Program-made: the position numbers and the translations under genes | Assembly (NCBI RefSeq): GCF_900115955.1 | Contig: NZ_FOYL01000009.1 | Location: 186,001 to 250,000, forward strand | Length of the DNA stretch: 64,000 bases | Direction of reading: 5' to 3' | Source of the DNA: Lentzea waywayandensis | GTDB taxonomy: Bacteria > Actinomycetota > Actinomycetes > Mycobacteriales > Pseudonocardiaceae | The notes under the pieces: model-generated | Database searches by the model: none | What the model was told of the DNA's origin: nothing | Seen by the model: the letters and a program-made list of their open reading frames with translations, nothing else | Part shown: one piece after another, positions 17,214 through 26,025 of the stretch | How the letters are laid out: every line of letters begins with the position of its first letter | Position numbering within the stretch: position 1 is the first letter of the stretch

Positions 17214-19259
17214 CTAGACCGTGAGCGACCAGCTGCTCAGGACGCCCGTGTCACCGGGACCGTTGTCCCCGATGCGCAGCGTCCAGGTGCCGCTCGCGGT
17301 CTCCCCTGCACCGGGGACCACGGTGAACGTCCTGCCCGCCGGGAACGGATGGCAGCTGTAGCCGCCACCGGGCGTGCGCATCAGCGGATACGCGCGGCCG
17401 CTCGGCGCGACGAGCGTGACGTTCAGGTCTTCCAGGCAGGTGTGGGTGGCGTCCACCTTGACCGTGATCGGGTTCTGGGCGGAGCCGGTGGCGGTGGATC
17501 GCACCACGCTGATCGCCACCTGGAAGTCACGGATCGGGTAGTCCGTGTCGTTCGTGAACGTGCGCCCGCCGGTGTTGCCGGACGACGTGCGCGCGTTGAC
17601 CGCTGCCGACAGCTTCGACTGGTTTCCGGCTGCGTCCAGCGCACGGACGGTGAACGCGTAGGCGGTGTCGGCGGTCAGTCCGCTCACGGTCGCGGTAGTA
17701 CCCGTGACCGTGGTGGCGACCGTGTTGCCGTTGAGCACCTCGTAGCCCGCGACGCCGACGTTGTCCGTGGAAGCGTCCCAGGCCAGCGAGACGCTCGACG
17801 CCGTGACGCCCGTGGAGCGGAGGTTGTTCGGCGCGGTCGGCGGTTCCGCGTCGGCGCTGCCCGGCTGGGTGCGGGCGGTGACGGCCGCGCTGGCGGCGGA
17901 CGCGTTGCCGGCGGCGTCCTTGGCCTTGATGGTGAACGTGTAGTCGGTGTCCGCCTTCAGGCCGGTGACGGTCGCCGTGGTGCCCGTGACGGTCGTGGCG
18001 AGTGTGCCGCCGTTGTAGACGTCGTAGCCCGTCACCGCGACGTTGTCCGTGGAGGCGTCCCAGGCCAGTGACACGCTGGACGCGGTGGTGCCGGTCGAGC
18101 GCGGGTTGCCGGGAGCGCTGGGCGCAGCGGTGTCGCCGCCACCGGTCACCAGGGTGAGGTTCCACTTGCGCAGTGCCTCGTTGACCGGCTGGAAGATCGA
18201 CAGGTCGTCGTCGTTGGTCGGGTTCTGCACGCACTGCGACGGGCCGCCGTCGTGCAGGCCGACCGCCTTGTCGCCGAGCAGCCACCCGCCGCCGGAGTCG
18301 CCGCCCTTCGAGCACGCGGTCGTCCAGGTGAGGTCCTCGATGATCAGCCCGCCGCCGTAGTCGACGGACTTGTGCGTGTACTTGACCTCGCCGCACTGCC
18401 ACTTCGAGGTGTTGCCGGAGTGGCAGACGCGATCGCCCACCATCGCCTCGGCCGACCCGGTCACGGTGATCGCGGGCGAGCCCCAGGTGTTGACGACCGG
18501 AGACAGGGTCCAGCTCGCCTCGGTCACCGCGACGACGCCCATGTCGCCCTCGCGGGCGTTGACGCTGCGGGTACCGCCGACGTTCGAGGTGCCGATCCGG
18601 TTCTGCTGCCCGGACTGTCCGAAGGCGGCCTGGTTGGCATCGTTCGTGCAGTGCCCGGCGGTCAGGAAGTGCTTGCCTCCGTTGACATCGGTCGCGGCGA
18701 ACCCGACCGAGCAGTTCGACTCCGAACCGGGCCACCACGGGCTGCCGGTCTGCACGGTGCCGGCCTGCTGCCGTTGCTGGGACTTGGTCTCCACGACGTG
18801 CACGCCGAGCCCGCGCGCCTTCTCCAGGAACCGTTCAGTCGCCTCGGTCTTGCGCGAGGTGTTGACCGTGACGTCGACCTGGTTGTCGCGCACGTCGACA
18901 CCCCAGCTGTACACGCCGGGCACGCCGCCGCCGATCAGCTTCTTGACCTCGCCGAGCGTCCGGTCGAGTTCCGCGGCACTGCGTTGCACCACAACGGCGT
19001 TGACGCCCTCGGCGCGTGCTTGCCGTGCCGCGTTCTCGGTCGGGACCGCGACGGTGAGCTTGCCCGCCGACGCGTCGAACCAGTGCCCGGCGAGCTGGCC
19101 GCGCAGGTCCTGCGACAGGCCCTTGAACCGCTGGTGGGCCTCGTTCTGCTGGGCCTGAGGGTCCGGCTGAGCGGCGGACGCGCTCTGCACGGCACTGAGC
19201 GCGCTGATCGTCAGGACCGATCCGCACGCGGCAGCGATGATTTTGCTGCGCAATCGCAT
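17214..19259 (-). CDS. Secreted streptogrisin-type S1 protease with two FN3 domains and a P-domain
   Basis: This 681-residue preproprotease has a signal peptide (1-29) and an alpha-lytic-type prodomain (about 40-170). The catalytic domain has His203 (FLTAGHC), Asp239 (REGDMGVV) and Ser322 (KGGDSGGGW). Two fibronectin type III repeats follow at about 378-465 and 472-560, nearly identical over TASSVSLAWDASTDNV. The C-terminal P-domain (about 565-681) ends GVLSSWSLTV. FN3 modules in actinobacterial secreted enzymes commonly act as spacers or substrate anchors. The ATG follows GGAG (GAAGGAGTTCC) on the minus strand. Confidence 0.92.
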   Translation of the reverse strand: MRLRSKIIAAACGSVLTISALSAVQSASAAQPDPQAQQNEAHQRFKGLSQDLRGQLAGHWFDASAGKLTVAVPTENAARQARAEGVNAVVVQRSAAELDRTLGEVKKLIGGGVPGVYSWGVDVRDNQVDVTVNTSRKTEATERFLEKARGLGVHVVETKSQQRQQAGTVQTGSPWWPGSESNCSVGFAATDVNGGKHFLTAGHCTNDANQAAFGQSGQQNRIGTSNVGGTRSVNAREGDMGVVAVTEASWTLSPVVNTWGSPAITVTGSAEAMVGDRVCHSGNTSKWQCGEVKYTHKSVDYGGGLIIEDLTWTTACSKGGDSGGGWLLGDKAVGLHDGGPSQCVQNPTNDDDLSIFQPVNEALRKWNLTLVTGGGDTAAPSAPGNPRSTGTTASSVSLAWDASTDNVAVTGYDVYNGGTLATTVTGTTATVTGLKADTDYTFTIKAKDAAGNASAASAAVTARTQPGSADAEPPTAPNNLRSTGVTASSVSLAWDASTDNVGVAGYEVLNGNTVATTVTGTTATVSGLTADTAYAFTVRALDAAGNQSKLSAAVNARTSSGNTGGRTFTNDTDYPIRDFQVAISVVRSTATGSAQNPITVKVDATHTCLEDLNVTLVAPSGRAYPLMRTPGGGYSCHPFPAGRTFTVVPGAGETASGTWTLRIGDNGPGDTGVLSSWSLTV

Positions 19260-19337
19260 GAGTGGAACTCCTTCGCAGGCAGGGTGCCGAAACGGTATTC
19301 CGGGAAACCCGCGACCTGCGAATTTAACTTTTCGGTC

Positions 19338-20633
19338 CTACCTCTTCAATTCAGGCCACCGCGCGTGGTCTTCGTTGATGCGGAACTCGTGCGAATGCGT
19401 CCACACACCGCCGGTGGGGTCGCGGTGCTCGTGCTCGACGACTTCCGGGTCGTGCGTGGGCCAGAGCCTGAGTGCTCCCACCGCGCCAACGGCGGTGATC
19501 GCGCCGAGCACCACGAACGCGGTGGTGATGTTCGCGGACGTGGCCAGCCACCCGGCCAGCGGATAGCAGAGCAGCCAGCAGGCGTGGGACAGCGCGAAGT
19601 CCGCGGCGAACAACGCGGGCCGGTCGAGCGGGTCGGCGGAGCGGCGCAGCAGCCGGGCGCCCGGCGTGAGCGCGAGCGAGCACCCGGCGCCGATCAACGC
19701 CCACAACACCAGCAACGTCGGCCAATGCCCCGCGAACACCGTGCCGGCGAACAGCACGGCCACGAGCACGGCTGCCGCACGCAACACCACAACGCGATCC
19801 GTGAATCGATCGAGCAGCCTGGGCAACATCAACGCCGCTGTCAGTGACCCCAGACCGTTGGCGGCCAAGGCGATGGCGACATCCGACGCATCACGGCCCA
19901 GCCCGTCCCGCACGTGCGCCACGGTGTTCACGAACACCATCGAGCCCGCGGCCGCCGCTGCGAGATGCACGGCGAGAAGGCCGCGCAACCGCGGCGTGGC
20001 CAGGTAGATGCGGATGCCGCGCGTGGTGTTGTCGTACCAGCCTCCCTTGCGCGGCAACGGTTTCGGGCGCGGCAGCACCACTGACGTGACGAGCAGGGCG
20101 GACGCAGCGAAGCCGAGCGCGGTGCCCAAGAAGAGCTGGTGGAAGCTGAAGACCGCCAGTGCCGCGGCGGCGAGAGCGGGACTGAGCAGGCTTTCCAGGT
20201 CGTAGGCCGTGCGGGACAACGTGATCGCGCGGGTGTACTCGCGTTCGTCGGGCAGCACGTCCGGAATGGTCGCCTGGAACAACGGCGTGAACGCGGCGGA
20301 TCCGGCCTGCAACAGGAAGATCAGCACGTAGACCTGCCACACCTCGTCGACCCACGGCAGCGTCGCGGCGACCGCGACCCGCGCGAGGTCCAGCGCGACC
20401 AGCACCGCGCGGCGAGGCAGCGCACCGAGCAGGGCCGTGGCGATCGGCGCGACCGTGACGTAGGCGATCATCTTGATCGCCAGCGCGGTGCCGAGCACCG
20501 CGCCCGCCTCACCTCCGGCGAGGTCGTAGGCCAGCAGGCCGAGCGCGACGGTGGCCAGTCCCGTTCCGGTCAGCGCGACGACCTGGGCGCCGAACAGATT
20601 CCGGTACCTCGGATCGCGCAGAACGGAAATCAC
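19338..20633 (-). CDS. MFS transporter
   Basis: About 431 residues with 12 predicted hydrophobic helices. It begins VISVLRDPRYRNLFGAQVV, typical of the DHA3/EntS-like group of drug or siderophore exporters. The loop PRRAVLVALDLAR corresponds to the cytoplasmic loop 2-3 motif, and IPDVLPDEREYTRAI is also conserved in this group. The C-terminus is hydrophilic and histidine-rich (HDPEVVEHEHRD, THSHEF), which might bind metal. I chose the GTG at 20631-20633; a longer version to 20705 is not convincing. The substrate is unknown. Confidence 0.82.
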   Translation of the reverse strand: MISVLRDPRYRNLFGAQVVALTGTGLATVALGLLAYDLAGGEAGAVLGTALAIKMIAYVTVAPIATALLGALPRRAVLVALDLARVAVAATLPWVDEVWQVYVLIFLLQAGSAAFTPLFQATIPDVLPDEREYTRAITLSRTAYDLESLLSPALAAAALAVFSFHQLFLGTALGFAASALLVTSVVLPRPKPLPRKGGWYDNTTRGIRIYLATPRLRGLLAVHLAAAAAGSMVFVNTVAHVRDGLGRDASDVAIALAANGLGSLTAALMLPRLLDRFTDRVVVLRAAAVLVAVLFAGTVFAGHWPTLLVLWALIGAGCSLALTPGARLLRRSADPLDRPALFAADFALSHACWLLCYPLAGWLATSANITTAFVVLGAITAVGAVGALRLWPTHDPEVVEHEHRDPTGGVWTHSHEFRINEDHARWPELKR

Positions 20634-20734
20634 GGGCGCACTATATGCACGGAAATAGGTTTGCGTCGACGGTGCAATAGCCGCTCCATGGCAACAGCAA
20701 CTCACTCACAACAAATTCGCGTTAGGGTTTCGCC

Positions 20735-21328
20735 GTGACCCCGTACGACGAAGTGGCGTCCCTCTACGCCGAACTCTTCAGCGACATGCTCGACACCAGG
20801 CCACTCGAGCGCGCGATGCTGGCCGCGTTCGCCGAACTCACCACCGGACCGGTCGCCGACCTCGGTTGCGGTCCCGGCCACCTGACCGCGCACCTGCGCT
20901 CGCTCGGGCTGGACGTCTTCGGCCTCGACCTCTCCCCCGCGATGATCGCCCTCGCCCGCGAGGCCCATCCGGACCTGAGGTTCGAGGAGGGTTCGATGAC
21001 CGCGCTGGACCTCGAAGACGAAGCTCTCGGCGGCATTCTGGCGTTCTACTCAGTCATCCACATGCCGCCGCACGAACTCCCGGCCGTGTTCGCCGAGTTC
21101 TTCCGCGTGCTGGCGCCCGGCGGCCACCTGATGCTCGGGTTCTTCGCGGGCGACGATCCCGAGCCACAGGAGTTCGACCACAAGGTCACGCTCGCCTACC
21201 GCTGGTCGCCCTCCGGCCTGATGGATCTCTTGAAACAGGCCGGATTCGCCGAGGTCGGCAGGCTGGTGCGGGAACCGGTCGACGGTGAGCGGTTCCTGCA
21301 GGCCCAGGTGCTGGTCCGCAAGAGCTAG
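20735..21328 (+). CDS. Class I SAM-dependent methyltransferase
   Basis: A 197-residue protein with a Rossmann-like methyltransferase fold. Motif I is VADLGCGPGHLTAHL, with the acidic residue in FGLDLSPAMIALA and motif III-like LAPGGHLMLGFF. The acceptor is unknown. It begins at GTG and is divergent from the MFS gene with about 100 bases between. Its TAG stop lies in the CTAG that begins the hairpin repeat. Confidence 0.85.
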   Translation: MTPYDEVASLYAELFSDMLDTRPLERAMLAAFAELTTGPVADLGCGPGHLTAHLRSLGLDVFGLDLSPAMIALAREAHPDLRFEEGSMTALDLEDEALGGILAFYSVIHMPPHELPAVFAEFFRVLAPGGHLMLGFFAGDDPEPQEFDHKVTLAYRWSPSGLMDLLKQAGFAEVGRLVREPVDGERFLQAQVLVRKS

Positions 21329-21491
21329 TGGCGCGTCTCGGCACGTTGGCGAGGTAATCCACGCTCAGCAGGGCACCTCGTGGTGTCGTCCCCACGCCCC
21401 CGTACAGCCAGTACGAAGACGTGGGGACGACACCACGAGGCACCCGTCTGACCGCGAATTCCCCTGGCAACGTGCCAAGCCACACCACTAG
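21325..21491. repeat. 167-bp CTAG-bounded hairpin element between two convergent genes
   Basis: The element starts and ends in CTAG and has imperfect terminal inverted repeats of about 70 bases. Outer arms share CTAGTGG and GGCACGTTG. Inner arms are perfect for 21 bases, CCTCGTGGTGTCGTCCCCACG at 21376-21396 against its complement at 21420-21440, around a 23-base loop. The outer CTAGs provide TAG stops to the methyltransferase (plus) and purU (minus). A half-copy is at 3072-3132. It could be a MITE-like or REP-like repeat acting as a bidirectional terminator. No ORF of its own was seen. Confidence 0.75.
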
Positions 21492-22330
21492 CGGAAGACG
21501 ACGGTTCCGTTGCCGTTGAGCAGAACCCGGTGCTCGCAGTGCCAGCGGACGGCCCGCGACAGCGCGAGAGCCTCGGCATCGCGACCGGCGGCGGTGAGCG
21601 CGCGGGGGTCGAAGGAGTGGTCCACGCGCAGCACCTCCTGTTCGATGATCGGACCCTCGTCGAGGTCGGGGGTGACGTAGTGGGCCGTCGCGCCCACGTA
21701 CTTCACGCCGCGGTCGTAGGCCTGGTGGTAGGGCTTGGCGCCCTTGAAGCCCGGCAGGAACGAGTGGTGGATGTTGATCACGCGGCCGGCCAGCTTGGCG
21801 CACAGGTCGTTGGACAGCACCTGCATGTACCGCGCCAGCACCACCAGATCGGCCTGGTACTCGTCGACCAGTTCGACCAGGCGCTGCTCGGCGAGGTGCT
21901 TGGTGTCGGCGGTGTTCGGCACGTGCACGAAGTCGAGCCCCGCCGCCTCCGCCATCGGGCGCAGGTCCTCGTGGTTGGACACGACGGCGGCGATCTCACC
22001 GCCGAGACCGCCCGCACGCCAGCGGAAGAGCAGGTCGTTCAGGCAGTGGCCGGCCTTCGACACCATCACGAGCACGCGCGGCGGCCGGTCGTCCCACAGG
22101 TCGAAGTCCATCTCGAACTGGGTCGCGACCTTCGCGAACTCACCGGCGAGCTCGTCGGCTTCGACGCCGTCGCAGGAGAACGCGGTGCGCAGGAACAACG
22201 TCCCGCGCACGTCGTCGTCGAACTGCTGGTGCTGCACGATGTCACAGCCGTGATCGACCAGGAACGACGTCACGGCGTGCACGATGCCCGCGCGTTCCGG
22301 GCAGTGCAGGGTGAGGGTGAACTGGGGCAT
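21488..22330 (-). CDS. purU: Formyltetrahydrofolate deformylase
   Basis: A 280-residue enzyme hydrolysing 10-formyl-THF to formate and THF. Residues 1-80 are an ACT-like regulatory domain (LTLHCPERAGIVHAVTSFL). The C-terminal formyltransferase-fold domain has NIHHSFLPGFKGAKPYHQA and the catalytic-region sequence VGATAHYVTPDLDEGPIIEQ, which sets PurU apart from PurN/Fmt. Its ATG overlaps the soxG stop (TGATG), making it the last gene of the sarcosine oxidase operon. There it should release THF from the one-carbon units loaded by sarcosine oxidase. The stop lies in the hairpin repeat. Confidence 0.95.
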   Translation of the reverse strand: MPQFTLTLHCPERAGIVHAVTSFLVDHGCDIVQHQQFDDDVRGTLFLRTAFSCDGVEADELAGEFAKVATQFEMDFDLWDDRPPRVLVMVSKAGHCLNDLLFRWRAGGLGGEIAAVVSNHEDLRPMAEAAGLDFVHVPNTADTKHLAEQRLVELVDEYQADLVVLARYMQVLSNDLCAKLAGRVINIHHSFLPGFKGAKPYHQAYDRGVKYVGATAHYVTPDLDEGPIIEQEVLRVDHSFDPRALTAAGRDAEALALSRAVRWHCEHRVLLNGNGTVVFR

Positions 22331-22908
22331 CACGCCACCGCCAGGTATTCGGAACACGCGTCGCAGAGCCACGCCGCGAGGTACTCGGCGAACGACGAGC
22401 GCACCAGGACCGTGACCCGGTCGTCGCCGTTCACCTGCAGGATGATTCCCGTCCTGGCGAGCAGCGTCTGCACGCAAGTGCCGCCGGGAGCCGAAGCCGG
22501 GTGCAGGTCCACGGAACATCCGTGAGCCAGCACGTCTCGGACTTTCGGCCCTTCCAGGACCACGGTCGTGCGCTGAGCCGAAGTGTCCACAACGGACCCT
22601 CTGACAGTCCCGAGCGCGCCACGCAACACCTCCTCGATCGTGATCTGCAGGTCGGGCGCGGCCACGACCAGGAACTCGTCGGGGCCCAGCCACAGCACCT
22701 CGACGTCCCCGAACCGTCCGGAGCCCGAGGTGAAAGTGCAAGCGGCAGAAGGGAACTGGACTCCGAGCGCCGAACCCATCGCGGCGATGGCGTCCGGATC
22801 CGACACGCGGACCGTGAGCTGCGAGCGGAACGGCTGCTCCGCGGCGTCCAGCACGGGGGCCAATGCCGCCAGCCGGTCGCGCCAGGCAGCGAGAGGACTA
22901 GCCGTCAC
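22330..22908 (-). CDS. soxG: Sarcosine oxidase, gamma subunit
   Basis: 192 residues. The gamma subunit of heterotetrameric sarcosine oxidase is homologous to the GCV_T fold and packs against the alpha subunit. Visible family features include the DVEVLWLGPDEFLVVA block and SVVDTSAQRTTVVLEGPKVRDVL, then a C-terminal VRSSFAEYLAAWL. The GTG at 22906-22908 overlaps the soxA end by 11 bases, and the stop overlaps the purU ATG, so the genes are tightly coupled. The product is cytoplasmic. Confidence 0.9.
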   Translation of the reverse strand: MTASPLAAWRDRLAALAPVLDAAEQPFRSQLTVRVSDPDAIAAMGSALGVQFPSAACTFTSGSGRFGDVEVLWLGPDEFLVVAAPDLQITIEEVLRGALGTVRGSVVDTSAQRTTVVLEGPKVRDVLAHGCSVDLHPASAPGGTCVQTLLARTGIILQVNGDDRVTVLVRSSFAEYLAAWLCDACSEYLAVA

Positions 22909-25735
22909 GACGGGCTCCTTCCTTGTCGTACAGCACGGATTCGGTGACGGTGACCGGCACGAGCGCGTCCTCGACGGGCACGAACAGGGTCTCGCCGATG
23001 CGTTCGTGTCCCGAGCGCACCAGCGCCAGGGCGAACGTCCGGCCCAGCGCGGCACTCGGGTAGCTGGATGTGACGTGGCCGAGCATCCGGACCGGTGGTT
23101 CGGGCAGCCGGTCGGTCTCCACGATCTGCGACCCCTCCGGCAACAGCACCGAGGGATCGACGGGCAGGAGCCCGACCAGCTGCTTGCGGTCCGTGCGGTT
23201 GTTCTCGGCACGGGCGAACGAGCGTTTGCCGATGAAGTCGGGCTTCTTCTTCGACACCGCCCACGACATGCCCAGGTCCTGCGGCGTGACCGTCGCGTCG
23301 GTCTCCTGGCCGATGATCGGGTAGCCCTTCTCGGCGCGGAGCACGTGCATGGTCTCGGTGCCGTACGGCGTGATCCCGTACTGCTCCCCCGCCGCCATCA
23401 ACGCCTCCCAGACGGCGATGCCGTGCCAGGCGGTCACGTTGATCTCGTAGGCCAGCTCGCCGGAGAAGCTGATCCGGCAGACCCTCGCCGGCACACCCGC
23501 GACGACGGTGTCGTGCCAGGTCATGAACTCGAACGCCTCGTTCGACACGTCCAGCGAGGGAGCCACGGCGGCGAGCACGTCCCGGGAACGCGGGCCCACC
23601 AACGGGATCGTGGCCCAGTGCTCGGTGACCGAGGTGCAGTGCACGTCGAGGTGCGGCCACTCCGTCTGGAGCCACTCCTCCATCCAGTCGAGGATCTTCG
23701 CGGCGTTGCCGGTGGTCGTGGTGATGAGGTACCGCTCGTCGCCGACGCGGATCACCGTGCCGTCGTCGATCACCATGCCGTCGACGCCGCACATCACGCC
23801 GTAGCGGATCTTGCCGACCTTCAGCGTGCTCATCATGTTCGTGTAGAGCATGTCCAGGAACTTGCCGGCGTCACGGCCCTGCACGTCGATCTTGCCGAGC
23901 GTCGAGCCGTCCATCATGCCGACGCTTTCCCGCGTGGCACGGCATTCGCGCAGCACGGCCGTGTGCAGGTCCTCGCCCGGCTTCGGGTAGTACCAGGGCC
24001 GCTTCCACTGCCCGACGTCCTCGAACAACGCGCCGTGAGCCACGTGCCACGGGTGGATCGCCGTGACGCGCACCGGATCGTGCAGTTCGCCGCGGTCACG
24101 TCCCGCCAGCGCGGCGAAGGAGACCGAGGTGTAGGGCGGGCGGAACGTCGTGGGCCGTTGGTCCTCCAGTTCGACGCCCAGCGCTTCGGCCACGATGCCC
24201 GCCGCGATCATGCCGGACGTCTTGCCCTGGTCGTGCGCGGTGCCGATGGTCGTGTAGCGCTTGATGTGCTCCAACGACCGCAGGCCCGCACCGGTCGCCC
24301 GCAGCACGTCCGCGACCGTCGAATCCCGTTGCAGGTCGACGAAGCTCGCGTCGTCGTCGCCCGGCACCCGCCACAGCACGAGGCCGGAGCGTGCCGTGCA
24401 CCGCGAGTCCGACACGGGCAGCGGAACCTGACCGCCGGGCGCGAACCCGGCAGCGGCGGCAGCCTCCGAACCGACGTCCCGTCCCTGCCGCGCACACGCG
24501 TTCAGGTCCAGCTCGCCGGTCGCGGATCCCGCCACCCGGACCGTCGAAAGCTCCTCGCCCGGCACGAAAGCACCGAGTTCCGCGTCGTAGCGCAGCTTCC
24601 CGCGCGCCTGGCTGAACAGGCTCACCACGGGATTCCAACCGCCTGACACGAGGACGGTGTCGCACGCGACGGTGATGTCCGGCGACGCGGGGGCCAGCGG
24701 GCCGATCCGCACTCCGGTCACCCGGCCGGCGCCCTCGGTCCCCACCACCACGTGCCCGGCGCGGACCTCGATGCCCCGCGCCGCGCACTCGGTCGCGAGC
24801 CGGGCAGGAGCCTCGTGGCGAGCGTCGACGATCAGCGCGATGTCCACACCGGACTCCGCGAGGTCGATGGCCGCGCAGTACGCACTGTCGTTGGTGGTGA
24901 ACACGACGGCCCGCGAGCCGGGCAGCACGCCGTAGCGGTGCAGGAACGTGCGGGCGGACGAGGCCAGCATGATGCCGGGCCGGTCGTTGTCCGCGAACAC
25001 CACAGGGCGTTCGTGAGCACCGGTGGCGAGCACGGTCTGCCTGGTCCTGATCCGCCAGACCCGTTGCCGGGCAACACCTTCCGGTGCCGCGAACCCGAGG
25101 TGGTCGGTGCGCTTCTCCAGGGCGAGCACGAACCCGTCCTGATACATGCCGAACGCCGTCGTGCGCTCCAGCACCAGCACACCTGGGGTGCTCTTCAGCT
25201 CCGCGACGACGTCCGCGACCCACTCCGCGGACGGCCGCTCGTCCACGTACTCGTCCACGCCGAGCAACGCACCGCCGGCCTGGTTCTGCTCGTCCACCAG
25301 AACCACCCGCGCGCCACTGCGGGCAGCGGTCAACGCGGCGACCAGCCCGGCGGGCCCGGCACCGACCACCAGCACGTCGCAGTGCTCGTGCTTCGCGTCG
25401 TACCGCGCCGGATCCGGTTCGGCCGCGAGCTTTCCCTGACCTGCGAGGCCACGCGCCACCAGGCCGTCGTACAGCTCGACGGTCGTCGCGAGCAGCATCG
25501 GCTCGGAGAACGGAGCCTCGATCTGGACCAGCGACGTTGGATCCTCGGAGCCCGCGGCGACAATTCCGCGCGGCCGGCCGAGCTTCACGCTGCCGCCGAC
25601 CTCGTGCACGCCGTGGGCGAGCAGGGCCGACGCGAGCGTGTCACCGGGGTGCCCGGTGTAGGACTGGCCGTTGAAGGTGAAGTGCAGCAGGGTGTCCCGG
25701 TCGATCGCGCCACCGGTGGGCGTGCGGAACGTCAT
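22898..25735 (-). CDS. soxA: Sarcosine oxidase, alpha subunit
   Basis: A 945-residue subunit. The N-terminal 2Fe-2S-like region (about 20-95) precedes an NAD-binding flavoprotein domain with DVLVVGAGPAGLVAAL. A C-terminal aminomethyltransferase/GCV_T domain (SFSGELAYEINV, TLGKIDVQGRDAGKFLD) binds tetrahydrofolate and captures the methyl carbon as 5,10-methylene-THF. With SoxB, D and G it oxidises sarcosine to glycine. Length matches the Corynebacterium and Arthrobacter enzymes. The ATG overlaps the soxD end (ATGA). Upstream sequence in the same frame belongs to soxD in another frame. Confidence 0.96.
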   Translation of the reverse strand: MTFRTPTGGAIDRDTLLHFTFNGQSYTGHPGDTLASALLAHGVHEVGGSVKLGRPRGIVAAGSEDPTSLVQIEAPFSEPMLLATTVELYDGLVARGLAGQGKLAAEPDPARYDAKHEHCDVLVVGAGPAGLVAALTAARSGARVVLVDEQNQAGGALLGVDEYVDERPSAEWVADVVAELKSTPGVLVLERTTAFGMYQDGFVLALEKRTDHLGFAAPEGVARQRVWRIRTRQTVLATGAHERPVVFADNDRPGIMLASSARTFLHRYGVLPGSRAVVFTTNDSAYCAAIDLAESGVDIALIVDARHEAPARLATECAARGIEVRAGHVVVGTEGAGRVTGVRIGPLAPASPDITVACDTVLVSGGWNPVVSLFSQARGKLRYDAELGAFVPGEELSTVRVAGSATGELDLNACARQGRDVGSEAAAAAGFAPGGQVPLPVSDSRCTARSGLVLWRVPGDDDASFVDLQRDSTVADVLRATGAGLRSLEHIKRYTTIGTAHDQGKTSGMIAAGIVAEALGVELEDQRPTTFRPPYTSVSFAALAGRDRGELHDPVRVTAIHPWHVAHGALFEDVGQWKRPWYYPKPGEDLHTAVLRECRATRESVGMMDGSTLGKIDVQGRDAGKFLDMLYTNMMSTLKVGKIRYGVMCGVDGMVIDDGTVIRVGDERYLITTTTGNAAKILDWMEEWLQTEWPHLDVHCTSVTEHWATIPLVGPRSRDVLAAVAPSLDVSNEAFEFMTWHDTVVAGVPARVCRISFSGELAYEINVTAWHGIAVWEALMAAGEQYGITPYGTETMHVLRAEKGYPIIGQETDATVTPQDLGMSWAVSKKKPDFIGKRSFARAENNRTDRKQLVGLLPVDPSVLLPEGSQIVETDRLPEPPVRMLGHVTSSYPSAALGRTFALALVRSGHERIGETLFVPVEDALVPVTVTESVLYDKEGARRDG

Positions 25736-26013
25736 GCGATCACCTCGGGCATGGGCTCGCCCACGCGGTAGACGGCCAACAGATCGTGGGTGCGGGTGTC
25801 GCGCACGGCGTTGAACCACCGGCGGCATCCGGCGTTGTGGCTCCAGCGTTCGGCGAACGGGCCGCTCGGGTTCTCCCGGAAGAACACGTACTGGGCCCAC
25901 TCCTCGTCGGTCAGCGCCGACGGGTCCTCGGGGTACGCGACGTGGGCCTGGCCGCCGTAGTGGAACTCCGCTTCCTCGCGCGGCCCGCACCACGGACACG
26001 GGATGAGTTGCAT
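25732..26013 (-). CDS. soxD: Sarcosine oxidase, delta subunit
   Basis: A 93-residue protein of the small zinc-binding SoxD family. It opens MQLIPCPWCGPREEAEFHYGG with the CxxC pair of the zinc site, and has HNAGCRRWFNAVRDT near the C-terminus with further His and Cys ligands. The order soxB-D-A-G is the standard operon order. It starts 12 bases after the soxB stop. Confidence 0.96.
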   Translation of the reverse strand: MQLIPCPWCGPREEAEFHYGGQAHVAYPEDPSALTDEEWAQYVFFRENPSGPFAERWSHNAGCRRWFNAVRDTRTHDLLAVYRVGEPMPEVIA

Positions 26014-26025
26014 CGTCAGCTCCTA

